A stretch of DNA of 64,000 nucleotides from Myoxocephalus aenaeus (GCA_038501785.1 JBAMJR010000031.1:16562501-16626500); one strand, 5' to 3'; counted from the first letter of the stretch, positions 10,601 to 22,165 are shown. Notes: a model not told the origin generated them from the sequence alone. Made by a program: numbers and translations.

Positions 10601-12555
10601 AGATATATTAGAGGGTAAGAGGGTCAAAGTTGAAGGAAGCAGTATGTCCCCATTGGATGCATCATGCATGCAACAAACAGTACGCACTAAAAGTTAATAG
10701 AAAAACAATGTGATTTGGAACAAAGGAAGGGCGTGTTTTGGTTTTATAGAGCAAAGTTGCATTAGCTTTTAGTTTTTTTTGTTAAAGTGATGAAAAAAAC
10801 AGGGACTTTAACTTCCCACTGGAGTGTACTGTACTTCTTTAAGTTGTTAAAATACGCCAATATACAGTGAACTGAAGCTAATTTTGCATGTCTTGTGTTT
10901 TCTGTCCTAATTTTGGCTTTTTTAATGCTGTGGTGACCTTTTTATTTTTATAGGGAACACTTGAGTCTCATTTAAACACTGCATATTTCATTATTTAATG
11001 AAACGTACCATAGCGTCTGCACTGAAACCCCGTTATTAGTTGTGCTCGATGTCCACGTATGACCGGATAACAGGATTGGACGAGGCTTTCAACGAGATTT
11101 CTTTCAAATCTGCGGACATTTAGTAACATCTGTCAAAGCATAATGAATCAGCATTCGCAGATGTTGCTTTACTGCAACCTGTTGACTTCCCCTCCCTCCT
11201 CGCAACAGAGAACATCTGATGACTTTGAATAACTAGTCAAATGTTGCATTATCCAGCGTCCCCCCCTCACCGCAGTGAAGACGAACAAATGGGAGTGTAG
11301 TGCACCTTCTGCTTTTATCTCAACAGATTTATTTTAATACCACAGAATGCATATTTAGTAACCCTCTAAGTGTAGTTAAAAACTATAATGCTAACCTGCT
11401 GCTGGGAGATTATGGACCCTGAATGACATGATGTTGTATCCGTCGGGTGGTGGGGGGGAGAAAAGGATGTCAAGTGCTCGGCCCCAGCAGCACGATTTAA
11501 TATCATGTGCAGCGAGCACAATTCCTTTTTGCACTAATGAAAACAATAGCAGCACTAAACACTCCAGCCTACATTTAATTTAATCTTCGGAGGGATTATC
11601 TCTAATGTCGGAGTGTAAGACGGCCCGTGAATATTAAATACATTTCCTCTGCAGATGCTTCCGACAAAACATCGGCGGCGGCGGATAATGTCAACAGATT
11701 TTTTTCTGAGTTTCTTCATATGGGCGGAATTACTTTGCGGGGACGTTCACGGCGGAAGCCTTTGCAGAGTTTCTCCATTACGCTTGAATGTCACGACTCA
11801 GAAAATGGGGCGGGGGGGTTTGAGGATAGGATTCGTGTTAATGGCCTTGTGTTCCTTTTTGGCTTTGGCCAAATTAAAGGGCTTAGCAAATCCATCTCTA
11901 CCGTGACTGTACCGCAAGGGGTGATGGGAGGAGAGTCTCACTGCTGCAGTGTGCAGGATATTATATATCATAAGTCTGGTCACTCAGACGGTCTGATTCA
12001 GTGTGCATTATCAACTCATTCAATTAAATACACGTTTAGTTTAAATTACTTTTGCATTACTTCATTATTATAATTACAAGTCGTTGTTAACGGCTGCTTT
12101 TTGACTTCAAACTAATTTTAACATACGTGAGCCCCAAAAAAAGAAGACTATGTAGCCGTCTATCTGAATCAAATTGCGTTTCAGGAGCTCTTTTATTGAT
12201 CATGGCGACCCAAGCATCTCTGAGACTTGTTGTTGTTGTTCTGAAAATAACACTGCCGTGACGCCCCGGCGCCGCCGAAGCCCGTTCGTATGGCGGCGCC
12301 GCCACGTACCGATCCTTGGGCTCGTGCCCGCGACGTCCCTGTAGACACGCAAGCTTGTGTTTACTAGATGGAAAGGTTGCAGAGGGCGAGGACCGAGAGG
12401 AAGTGATCCCAGAGGGCCACGGACGTACTAATTATGTTAATATGCTACAGTGCAGCAGGCCTACACTGGGCATTAGTGCAAGGCAGGTGGGTATTGCTTT
12501 GGTAGGAAGGGGCATGATGGTCCATGGCTGTTAGAAATAAGTGAGCATTGAATAT
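7641..12555. other. Long non-coding block, with conserved-element-like patches
   Basis: No gene or clear transposon was identified. The segments 8590-8850 and 9530-9640 are low in repeats and rich in TAATT/ATTA motifs, as in many vertebrate conserved non-coding elements. 9430-9490 is pyrimidine-rich, 9660-9780 is GC-rich, and 12265-12305 has facing GGCGCCGCC and GGCGGCGCC strings. The 10490-10700 segment may be an old dispersed repeat but shows no termini. The 148-codon frame at 11627-12073 has no recognisable domain. Confidence 0.4.
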
Positions 12556-12619
12556 ACATTTTATATATATATATATATTTAATATTATATATATGCTTAA
12601 AATAGTATATATATATATA
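12556..12619. repeat. TA-rich microsatellite
   Basis: Interrupted TATATA runs directly bordering the left end of the Tc1-type element; TA is the target dinucleotide of that superfamily. Confidence 0.85.
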
Positions 12620-13155
12620 CACTACCGTTCAAAAGTTTGGGGTCACTTAGAAATGTCCTTATTTTTCAAAGAAAAGCACTGTTTTTTTCAATGAAGATAA
12701 CATTAAATGAATCAGAAATACTCTATACATTGTTAATGTGGTAAATGACTATTCTCGGTGGAAATGTCTGGTTTTTAATGAAATATCTACATAGGTGTAT
12801 AGAGGCCCATTTTCAGCAACTATCACTCCAGTGTTCTAATGGTTCATTGTGTTTGCTCATCGCATAGAAGACTAATGGATGATTAGAAAACCCTTAAACC
12901 CTTGTGCAATTATGTTAGCACAGCTTAAAACAGTTATGCTGGTGAGAGAAGCTATAAAACTGGCCTTCCTTTGAGCTAGTTGAGTATCTGGAGCATCTTG
13001 TGGGTTCGATTATACTCTCAAAATGTCCAGAAAAAGATAACTTTCATGTGAAACTCGGCAGTCTGTTCTTGTTCTTAGAAATGAAGGCTATTCCATGCCA
13101 GAAATTGCGAAGAAACTGAAAATGTGTCTGGGTGACCCCAAACTTTTGAACGGTG

Positions 13156-13157
<2 letters not shown>
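12620..13157 (+). mobile_element. Internally deleted Tc1/mariner-type element
   Basis: The ends are inverted: ACCGTTCAAAAGTTTGGGGT near 12623 and its complement, ACCCCAAACTTTTGAACGGT, at 13135-13154. The outer sequence on both sides is TA repeat, fitting TA target-site use. Near the right end, 13023-13120 reads as the N-terminus of a Tc1 transposase: MSRKR, a stop at codon 6, then SCETRQSVLVLRNEGYS and PEIAKKLK, the start of the paired-like helix-turn-helix. The frame then runs straight into the terminal repeat, so most of the DNA-binding region and the whole DDE catalytic domain are missing. It cannot encode a transposase and could move only in trans. Confidence 0.85.

Positions 13158-13202
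<45 letters not shown>
13158..13202. repeat. (TA)n microsatellite
   Basis: About 22 TA dinucleotides following the right end of the Tc1-type element. Confidence 0.95.
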
Positions 13203-13206
<4 letters not shown>

Positions 13207-13592
13207 CATAATCTCACTCCCAACTCAAGTGATCCTACATTTAAAAAATTGAACATTCCCTGTACCCCTCTAGTGGGAATTCAAGTTCAATGCATCAATA
13301 TCCACTCGTCTTTAAAAAATAAACGCCTGTGTTCACAGGTAACAGTTAGTTAGGGTTCAGGCAAGAAAACCACTTGTTTGGGCCTCGGAGAAGATTGTGG
13401 TGTCGGGTTGAAACACGAACGTTTGTCACGTAGTTAAGTCGGATGAGTTGCTTAAAGCAGGTATGTTACGTAATGTTACATCAACCTCCCGACGCAGACT
13501 TTATCCCTCTTCCTCCGACGTCACCTGACTTCCCTCCCGCCACAACCGCGGCCACATAGAGCGTCACGGTTTGAACGCTTGGAGCCACTCAC
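13203..13592. other. Non-coding stretch with old repeat remnants
   Basis: 13340-13480 contains diverged GTTAGGGTTCAGGCAAGAAA and CACGTAGTTAAGTC strings that resemble the GTTAGGTTTAGGCAACAAAA family seen at 32995-33115. Nothing else is supported. Confidence 0.4.
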
Positions 13593-13716
13593 CGAGCTGC
13601 TTAACGCCTCGTGTGAGAGCCGGGTCATCCCATAATGTTTTAAAGGCTGTGGCACGGGAAGCTGTTTCCTCTGCAGGCGACGGTAGCGCTGCTACTTTCT
13701 GAAACTCAGCAGCCAG
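13593..13716 (-). CDS. Candidate internal exon, protein unrecognised
   Basis: On the minus strand an AG acceptor ends at 13717, preceded by a branch-point-like CTGAC and the pyrimidine-leaning string TTACCCTCTGAAACTCCAG. An open frame of 41 codons plus one base then leads to a consensus donor, CTCG/GTGAGT (donor GT at 13592-13591). The translation begins LAAEFQKVAALPSPAEE and continues through TAFKTLWDDPALTRGVKQL, with coding-like composition and no low complexity. If unspliced, the frame runs only 9 codons past the donor. I do not recognise the family and see no partner exon, so this may be chance. Low confidence is deliberate. Confidence 0.2.
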
Positions 13717-13839
13717 CTGGAGTTTCAGAGGGTAAGTCAGCCCTTTTGTATTTACTGATAAAGTAGACAAACTTTACAGCCAAGACGCACTCACATTTGT
13801 TTTTGTTTTTTCCGTCTGACGATAATTTCCCCACATTGT

Positions 13840-14140
13840 TGCTACTTTATGTCTGTCTGAGCCCATCTGTGATCTCCGTGGCAGCGGCATGTGTTTCTCA
13901 CTGAGCTCACTGCAAGCGAATGAAAAGTCATCCTAAGGACAAAGCGGCATCCGCCTAATTGCGGCTGATTAATAAAATACCAGCGCGGGGCAGCAGTTGG
14001 CAACTCCATTATTGTGTTTCTCAAACAGATTAATTGCGGGCGAACAATATGAGGCTGCCACCGGTGATAGTGGGACTTTGGATACAAAGGCAGTCATCAA
14101 GAGCGAGCGCGGATCCTATTAGTCATTTTAAATAGCTCAC
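13840..14140. promoter_or_regulatory. Conserved-non-coding-element-like block
   Basis: Repeat-free, moderate GC, dense in short motifs typical of developmental enhancers: CCTAATTGCGG, GATTAATAAAATACC, ATTAATTGCGGGC and CTATTAGTCATTTTAAATAG. The assignment rests only on composition and motif style, not on any alignment. It may equally be ordinary unique DNA. Confidence 0.3.
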
Positions 14141-14389
14141 TCAGTGATTTGCTCCCGCGGTACATCGATGTTCTGCTACTGAAGCTCAAAGTACTAGAAG
14201 AAGCACAGCTGATTGTACTTTATCAATGCAAAAAAAAAAAAAAACATCATGTATCTTTGATTTATGATCTGTTAGTTGACCATAATGTAAAACCTAAATA
14301 CATGTGTACTCCCTCAACACGGCCTCTGTAGTTCAGAGTCTTGTTAATGAACTTAAGCTGAGGGGGTAAAAGCCCCCCTCCCCTTCCTC

Positions 14390-14570
14390 ACGACAGCAAA
14401 TAGCCAAGGGCAATAGCCGATAACTAATGTGTGGAATATTGCAATTAGCATGGCAAAGTACTTACAGGGATCAAATTAAAAAATTCATTAACGCTCGCAC
14501 TTAATTAAGAAACACTTTTCGGTTTACATGATAAATTATGACACCTATTAAATCTTCCGGTACGAGCTGT
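14390..14570. promoter_or_regulatory. Conserved-non-coding-element-like block
   Basis: Contains GCAATTAGCATGGCAAAG, TTCATTAACGCTCGC and ACTTAATTAAGAAAC in a repeat-free stretch. Homeodomain-core density is high; conservation cannot be checked here. Confidence 0.28.
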
Positions 14571-15060
14571 AATGGCCTTCTTTGCTCCCGGGTATATAGA
14601 CGGTGTTTCCTTTCAGGTTCAAGGAACTCTCCAAGGACCTGAAGTATTTATTAAAGAGTTTTTATTAGGAATAATGTTTCCCTGCGAGGGATGCAGGAGC
14701 AGCCATTTTAGGGAAGATGTGTTTTTTTTCTTCTTTTTTCTTATCCCCTCCCCCTTTTTGCCGCTGTTGCACCTCAGCATCTTGTCTGAACATGTCACCC
14801 TTAATTGAAACAAGATTGGAAAAGAGCCTTGAGTTGAATGTGCTGTTAAAGGGGAAGTGAACTAATGAATTGAGCTGAGTAACAACTCCCATGTTGGAGA
14901 TGGAGCTATTATACGAGTCCTGCAGCACTTTTCCATGTGGAGCTTGTTGAGCTGCTTTTGTTGAGAGGTTTAAAGATCCCTTCAGAAAATATTCATAATG
15001 GTAAATTATTTAGGGTTCAGCATCTGGTTATACATTATATCTTCAGTGTCTTCTAAATTT
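14571..15060. other. Non-coding stretch
   Basis: Short T-rich tract around 14720-14760; the frames on both strands cross it and have no recognisable domain. Confidence 0.4.
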
Positions 15061-15328
15061 TCATGGAACTCGGAAACTCTCTTCAACCCTGACAAGACTG
15101 AACTACTTTTCCTTCCAGAAAAAACACATCTTTTTTTACTATACCTTGAATAAGGAAAGTAGCACTTTAGTAGCACTTACATGTTACTTACTGATAGCAC
15201 TTTGTAGTTTAACTTTGTTGAAGAAATTGTACTTTCTTGATTCTTGTTGTTCTGAGTTTGTACTCATGGTTGAATGCACTTATTGTAAGTCGCTTTGGAT
15301 GACAGCGTCAGCTAAATGAAATGTAAAA
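15061..15328 (+). mobile_element. L2-like LINE 3' end, second copy
   Basis: Shares the 3' tail with 5253-5558: AAAACACATCTTTTTTTACT, TAGCACTTTGTAGTTTAACT, GTACTCATGGTTGAATGCAC and GTAAGTCGCTTTGGAT. The coding remainder is shorter and more decayed than in the 5-kb copy. 5'-truncated and inactive. Confidence 0.7.
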
Positions 15329-15384
15329 GTATCAACAGTTTTAAAAGGGTTTCAATAGCACCGAGTTGTTCAACACTCTGACAC

Positions 15385-15585
15385 TCATTTTTCATCATAC
15401 TATAAAATAGCTTTTTTGTCTTTTTCCATCATACTATACTATTCATTTGTATGACTTTTTTCATCATACTTTACTGACTTTTTCCATCATATTATACAAT
15501 GACTTTGTGCCTTTTTTCATCATATTATACTATTACTTTTTATAACTTTTTTCATCATATTATACCATGACTTTTTGTGACATAG
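15385..15585 (+). repeat. AT-rich minisatellite, about 38-bp period
   Basis: Five imperfect units share TTTTTCATCATATTATAC followed by a variable TATGACTT-type segment. It starts shortly after the LINE tail. No coding role. Confidence 0.75.
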
Positions 15586-16700
15586 TGTGTTGATGTGAAG
15601 ATATAGTAGAGAAAAAACCTGCAAATCTGGGGCAGAAGAGGGGAATGACTTTCGCTGCAGGTTTGATATCTATCGATGTTATGTCTACTTAACATCCATA
15701 TTCTTCTCAGTCACCACTTTAAATGTCATTGTCATACAATTGTAAAATATTATACATAAATTGTCCCCCTGTGGTGGAGCACTGGCTCCAGCATGAACCT
15801 GCATCAGCTGAACCGCTGTTTGAGATCTCAACACAACCAGCGTAGCAGCTGTTATTGATTTCTTTTCTTTTTTCTTGTCGCCTCCCATCGTTCCGTGTTG
15901 TCGAACTGAAATGACTTTGTCTTTATGCAGACTCACAGAGATGAAAGCCGTGAGAAGATGCCTGTTGATGAGCACACGCTGTGTGTGGAAGTTCGGTCTC
16001 GCCGCTGTATTCCACAGGCGGCCGCTCAACTCCCTGAGCGAGGTGGGAGGAAGCCCATAATCACCTCATTTATATACCGAGGACGATTCCACACACCAGT
16101 AAACATTAAACTGATCGTCCTCAAACAAGCACGTAGATAAATCTCATTTGCAGCGCGGCCGTCCACAGACAAACCTGTTGGTAAGCAACAGGATATGAGG
16201 AAGTGGCGTCAAACTGTCACCACGAGGAGCTCTCGACAGGAGGCCCCTTGAACTCTGATTGGCTCGAGTGGCCGTCCTAGGCGAACCCTTCATTTTGGTA
16301 ATTTGAGTCTTCCAGTGCATTCAAAATGGCCTCTGAGCCGGGGTGCATACAGATATAACATTTCATGGCGGTAATTCATTCATAGATTTGGCTCTAAAAA
16401 CCCTCCTTTATGCATTTATGCTTCCTAATTAATGGTATTGCGTTATTGATTGTTGCACAGTGAACTACTCCATACGTATCAGTCTCTTACTGCTTATGGC
16501 TTCCAGCAGCCACCCCAACAACTTATTGAATTGAGTGAAAAAAGCTCCTTACAGACATAATTTATAGATATTTTATTTATTTTTCGTATCCCCCCCCTGA
16601 AATAATAATAGTAATTGAATGAATATTAATTAATAGTGGTGTCTTGGGTGTTTGAATCAGAGTCTCGGACAGACGGAGAACTCAGGGTTCAATGCTTCCC
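15586..16700. other. Non-coding stretch
   Basis: Contains a repeat-free, ATTA-rich patch at 16290-16470 of conserved-element style. Overlapping short frames near 15870-16140 have no recognisable domain or consistent splice context. Confidence 0.4.
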
Positions 16701-16734
16701 TTCTTCTTCTTCTTCTTCTTCTTCTTCTTCTTCT
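16701..16734. repeat. (TTC)n microsatellite
   Basis: Eleven TTC units, followed about 65 bp later by a short (CTC)n stretch (16797-16815). The flanking poly-Ser and poly-Glu frames are artefacts of it. Confidence 0.95.
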
Positions 16735-17276
16735 CGGCCGATCTTAATCTTCTTTTCGAGACGACTCTTGCGGTGCGACACGTTTCTGCTACCTACCTCT
16801 CCTCCTCCTCCTCCTTCGACCCCTTCGGGTGAAATAATTGGCAGAGAGGAGCGCGCGGGGCAAAAATGGCCGGCGGACAAGTCACGAGCGCGCAAACGTG
16901 CGCTTCAATTTTGAAGCCTCGAAGCGGGCGCTGGCTCACTTCTGTTAGATTATCTCAAACAAGTGTCCAGAGCCGTGTGCCATGACTAAATCATTATCTG
17001 TGTATTTCATAATGTTACTGACAATATGTCAACGGGTTTTTTTCACCCACCCCGCCGTGAACAGATGGGTCCTTTTACTTTATTTTCCACATCAAATATG
17101 ATTATTTCTTTGTGCCAAAAGCCACCTGCCGTTCCTTGGTCTCTGTTCTAATTATTTATGTTGGTAACACACAGCGGGACTTGTTATCAGTTGGATGGTA
17201 TCTTAATAAAGGAAGGCACATCGACATATTGACATCATGTTCAAGGGGAAAATGTATCATCTCAGACAAACGTGGG

Positions 17277-17280
<4 letters not shown>
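16735..17280. other. Non-coding stretch with a CpG-rich patch
   Basis: 16840-16935 is rich in CG and GCGC strings (GAGCGCGCGGGG, GAGCGCGCAAACGTGCGC). 17040-17220 is AT-rich unique sequence. No transcript signals are identified. Confidence 0.4.

Positions 17281-17369
<89 letters not shown>
17281..17369. repeat. (GT)n microsatellite
   Basis: About 44 uninterrupted GT dinucleotides ending in GAGTGATC. Alternating purine-pyrimidine tracts of this length can adopt Z-DNA. Confidence 0.98.
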
Positions 17370-17371
<2 letters not shown>

Positions 17372-17536
17372 TGATCAGGCCACGTGCCAACACCTCCAGA
17401 TCTGACCTCCTTTTGTTCCCCGACTCCTGAGTTTCCTCTCCAGCTCTCATCTGAGGAACCATGTGATGGTAATTAGGTGAAAGCCCATTAAAAAGTCAAA
17501 GAGGAGAGAATACATTATCATTGAGGTGCCGGGAAC

Positions 17537-17660
<124 letters not shown>

Positions 17661-17949
17661 AGGACGACTGTTTCACACCTGGTGTTTGTTTCTTCTGTCC
17701 GATCCAGAGAGGGAAAGTTCCCTGTTTGGTATTATTTTTTTACTCACACATAAACCTTCCATCAGAGAAGTAGAGCTTGTCAACAAAGGTTTAGTGGCTT
17801 CTGGGAAATTTAGATCAAGTATTAACTGACCGGTAGATAACAAAAGAAGTCAAAGTTTGGCAAAGAATTTAACAATTTACTTTTCTTGTATTTTTTTTAA
17901 TTTATCTATTATGTATATTATCTCATCTGTTGGTGCTGAACTTCCCCCG

Positions 17950-17950
<1 letters not shown>

Positions 17951-17981
<31 letters not shown>

Positions 17982-17990
17982 GCTGTCACC

Positions 17991-18026
<36 letters not shown>

Positions 18027-18074
18027 ACCTGTCTGTTTGTCTGTCTGTCACCTGTTTGTCTGTCTGCTGTCACC

Positions 18075-18111
<37 letters not shown>

Positions 18112-18169
18112 GCTGTCACCTGTCTGTCACCTGTCTGTCTGTCTGTCACCTGTCTGTCTGTCTGTCACC

Positions 18170-18209
<40 letters not shown>

Positions 18210-18252
18210 ACCTGTCTGTCTGTCACCTGTCTGCTGTCACCTGTCTGTCACC

Positions 18253-18296
<44 letters not shown>

Positions 18297-18447
18297 ACCT
18301 GTCTGTCTGTCTGTCTGTCACCTGTCTGTCACCTGTCTGTCTGTCACCTGTCTGTCTGTCTGTCTGTCACCTGTCTGTCACCTGTCTGTCTGTCTGTCAC
18401 CTGTCTGTCTGTCTGTCACCTGTCTGTCTGTCTGTCTGTCTGTCACC

Positions 18448-18503
<56 letters not shown>

Positions 18504-18517
18504 ACCTGTCTGTCACC

Positions 18518-18569
<52 letters not shown>

Positions 18570-18572
18570 ACC

Positions 18573-18616
<44 letters not shown>

Positions 18617-18634
18617 ACCTGTCTGTCTGTCACC

Positions 18635-18681
<47 letters not shown>

Positions 18682-18761
18682 GACCTGTCTGTCTGTCACC
18701 TGTCTGTCTGTCTGTCACCTGTCTGTCTGTCTGTCTGTCACCTGTCTGTCTGTCTGTCACC

Positions 18762-18796
<35 letters not shown>

Positions 18797-18797
18797 A

Positions 18798-18829
<32 letters not shown>

Positions 18830-18894
18830 ACCTGTCTGTCTGTCACCTGTCTGTCTGTCTGTCACCTGTCTGTCTGTCTGTCACCTGTCTGTCT
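17951..18894. repeat. Long (CTGT)n array with CAC interruptions
   Basis: About 944 bp of CTGT tetranucleotides (ACAG/GACA on the other strand) broken by roughly 30-35 CAC trinucleotides, with a few CTGCTGTC and TTTG variants. Because the interruption is 3 bp in a 4-bp array, it creates secondary units of 11, 15, 19 bp and so on, repeated irregularly. Every forward frame is open through the array, giving frames of over 300 codons that encode only Leu-Ser-Val-Cys periods; none is a gene. Such arrays are typically hypervariable. Confidence 0.98.
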
Positions 18895-21835
18895 TTTGAT
18901 TACCAGTCGACCCTCATCTCTTTAATGCCTTTAATCGTGTCCACCAATGCAACATAATCTAGTGTCTATAGAACATAATGATCCCTCCTGCATTTTCTTT
19001 GCATGTTGTTGTGTTAGGAGCCTCTGTGTTGCATGTCTTAAACAGTCCTCAATGTAGAGTGTCCTGATGGATGTTAACATTATCTCTTCTTTTATTGTCT
19101 CTACATGCCGGTAAAGTAGTTAATGATGCATATTTTAACTTTGTCATTTGTAATCTTATATTCTGTTTTTTTAAGGGGTGACTTTGTAACATCTGTCCAG
19201 AGGACGACAGATTCGTTCAAACTCTGGCGCACCTTCCCGACCAAATAAACCCAATAAAGTACAATAAAATGACATAATAGTGACTTTGAGCTCGCTCTCA
19301 GTGATCTATTGAGATCAGATAAAGATTGAGGAAACACTTCACAGGTTGTGAAGTGTTTCCTCCTCTGTTGCCTCAAAACATCTCAAACTTCAACAATGCA
19401 GCTGAAGGCAACTAATATGCACTCTGTGAAAATTGGGGAAAGATCTCAGTCACGATGTGTGTGTCTGCCTCTGCTATAAATCCTAAACTTTACTCATTTG
19501 ATCAAATGGATTTTCTGGGGGGAGGACAGTCTTGACCTTGGGTGTAAATCATGTTTATAGTGCTGTTGATGTTTTATTAAAGAAAATAAGATAGTGAATT
19601 ATGAAAGTTTTTCTTCTCGTTGTGTGGACGATGACATTCTGTAGATTATCCGGTATACTTTAATGTCGATACTCATGGACATGTAAGACGCTGAAATAGC
19701 TGAACATAGGAATCACACCAGTCTGTTTGTTTCTGCCGGATCATCCGCATATTGCTACCATCAATACATTGCATTGTGGGAATCGTGTTGGAAATATGAT
19801 GACTTCTGGCAAACAGAACTGCAGATATCCTGGAAAAACCTTTAAACATATTGATGGCAACTTTGTGCTGCTGTTGTAAAAACACTTATACAACATTTAT
19901 ATATATACATATTTATATATATATATATATAGCACATTATGTGAAACGTTTAAAGTTCTTTACAGAAGGGAGTAAAGAAATACAGTGAAATAGAATTAAA
20001 AAGAGAGAAAATATAAGGACAAGAACACAAAGTGGAACAAACCACAAGATATAAAGTTATTAAATCTGCAAAAGCAGACGAAAACACGTGAGTTTTGAAC
20101 TGAATGAAAAAACAAAACGCTGCAGAGCCTAAAAGTAAAAGATTAAAACACCAGGGAAACATCCGAGCTAGAGAATAGAGATTGAGTCAAAACATTGCAA
20201 ATAAAAGTAGCAATTAAGTTAAGTATTAACGGGATTTCAAAGCGGCCTGTCGTGGGGATAGCTCGCTCGTAATCACTGTTCTAAAATGTAGAACACTTAC
20301 AATTAAACATACTCAATACTTTAATCCCACTGCGAGCTAAAAAAAACCTGAATACGCTATAATTACAATTTCACATGCGTGTTTCTAATGTGGCTGGAGA
20401 GGGGTTCAGAAATATGTCATTGATGACGGCTGATGCATTATAATTACAGATTCCTCTATCCTTTATTTTTTTCTTCTAAGCTTTTTTCTATCCATCCCGG
20501 GGCCGAAATACAAAAGCTGCCGCGAGGGGCCAGTAAGCCATTGTAGCACTCCCATTACGACGGCAGATATGAAAGGGTTACAAAACCTTTATCTACCCAG
20601 TTAAGAACATATATATATATGTGAGCTCATGGCATCCGCAGGAGTGCAGCGAGGAAGAGCCATTGTGGAGCTCAGACAATGCACTGACCATAAATCTATA
20701 ATAGCCTTTAGGATTAAAGAATATGCTCTCTGAGTTTAATTACATATTGCTTCTGAGAGGTTTACCCCCCCAGCTGGGACTGAGAGGCACGCTGCCGCTC
20801 CTGGCGACCGCAGATGAGGGACAGACGGCCGGAAAATTAGCAGAAGGATTTATTTAATCTCAACTAGTGAAAGTTTTTGTGTGTAGCGTGTGTGTGTGTT
20901 AATGCATCCACTTTTGACTGCCATGTGGGTAGAGAGTAAGAATGGGCCAACTCGCAGTACATCAGGACAAGACACACAACACACAACACATGATGTCACT
21001 GAACTACACACTCACGCATTTCCTGTTACTGTTATTGAAGCTGGGAATTGTCATACAAATAATTGTGCGGTTGCAATGACATAACAGTGATTAGACCTAC
21101 ATCTAGGTCATAAAAGCTTTAATATTTCATGTTTCAAACAAGCTGGAGAGCACAATTCATTTGTTTCGCACTAATTAAATGGAATAACAAAGAAACGATG
21201 AGGACAGTGCGGCAGTTATTTTCTTTTCTTTTTTATATTTTAAATTGGCAGCAGTAAAGTCCGTAGACACAATTTGATTGTCGTCCATTGGTGCACGTCT
21301 GGTGTCATCTGGCGCTGTAAAACAAAATAGTAAAGTGCATTAATTTCTTGGACATTAACTATTAGAATAGTACACCATAAGAGGGGAGCGGACTTTTGAT
21401 TCAAGCCTTTTGTTCTGGAACCAGTGGAGCTGAAATCATGGTGGCACTAGGAAGCTAGACTAGCAGGCTAACTAGCCAGCCGCTAAATTAGTGACATTTT
21501 ACTTATTCACCATTAAAGACTCCTGTCCATCTTTCTTTTTTTTTTTATCTTGTCACAGGAAAGCTAGTACTAGCCAATCACAGCGCAGTACGGTGGTACT
21601 AGGCAGAAAGCCAAGACTGACGTGATTAATAACTTTATGTTTGAAGTGTTCGCTAATTTCATCACTACTCCTTGCTGGTAGAGGGATGTGTTTGTCTTTA
21701 AATTGCGTGACGCCCGAACGCAAGGACATTGCTCTGGCTCAAGTTTTGTCTGTTATTCCGGTGCTGACATGGTTTCTCTTGCTTTTCGGCCAGCGCCAAA
21801 AGGTTTCTGTACACGAGCGGCGGCTGATGTAGCTT
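18895..21835. other. Non-coding block with conserved-element-like patches
   Basis: TA-rich spots occur at 19898-19932 and 20611-20622. 20240-20480 and 20640-20770 are unique and ATTA-rich (TACAATTAAACATACTC, GCATTATAATTACAGATTCC). A perfect short hairpin at 19328-19362 is listed separately. Nothing coding is supported. Confidence 0.4.
19328..19362. repeat. Perfect 16-bp inverted repeat with 3-nt loop
   Basis: GAGGAAACACTTCACA at 19328-19343, loop GGT, then TGTGAAGTGTTTCCTC at 19347-19362. All 16 pairs match. No terminator context applies in a vertebrate; it may be a small foldback or a chance palindrome. Confidence 0.85.
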
Positions 21836-22165
21836 CCCAGCCAGCATGTCCATGTGGGGCCCATAAGGTTTAAATTTGGGCTGCCGATAAGGGTCCCAAG
21901 TGGGTTTGTCCGCAGTTTCCACGGTGGCCTCACCTGTGTTTGCCCATACAGGGTTTATTCACCGGTTTATTCACGGACTTTAAGAGGGATCTGACTGGGC
22001 TTTACGTGGGACCCAAATTGGCTACAAATTGGCCTCACCTGTGTTTGCCCAGTATGGGCAAACACAGGTGAGGCCACCGTGGAAACTGCGGACAAACCCA
22101 CTTGGTACCCTTATCGGCAGCCCAAATTTAAACCTTATGGGCCCCACATGGACATGCTGGCTGGG
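21836..22165. repeat. Near-perfect 113-bp inverted repeat (foldback)
   Basis: Left arm 21836-21948 and right arm 22053-22165 are reverse complements with one mismatch seen in 113 (GGGTCCC versus GGGTACC), separated by 104 bp. Inside the spacer a third copy of GGCCTCACCTGTGTTTGCCC (22031-22050) faces the right arm. This makes a second palindrome at 22031-22075 with 21-bp arms and a 3-nt centre. The near-identity indicates a recent inverted duplication or ongoing arm conversion. The sequence resembles a dispersed fish repeat, but I cannot assign a superfamily and see no coding capacity. Confidence 0.92.

Noticed and set aside
11627..12073. 148-codon forward frame
   Set aside because: No domain or motif, starts and ends in AT-rich DNA, and competing frames overlap; likely chance.
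17857..18957. 366-codon and 331-codon forward frames and a 140-codon reverse frame
   Set aside because: They consist almost wholly of translated CTGT repeat with a Leu-Ser-Val-Cys or Asp-Arg-Gln-Thr period. All frames are open because the unit contains no stop.
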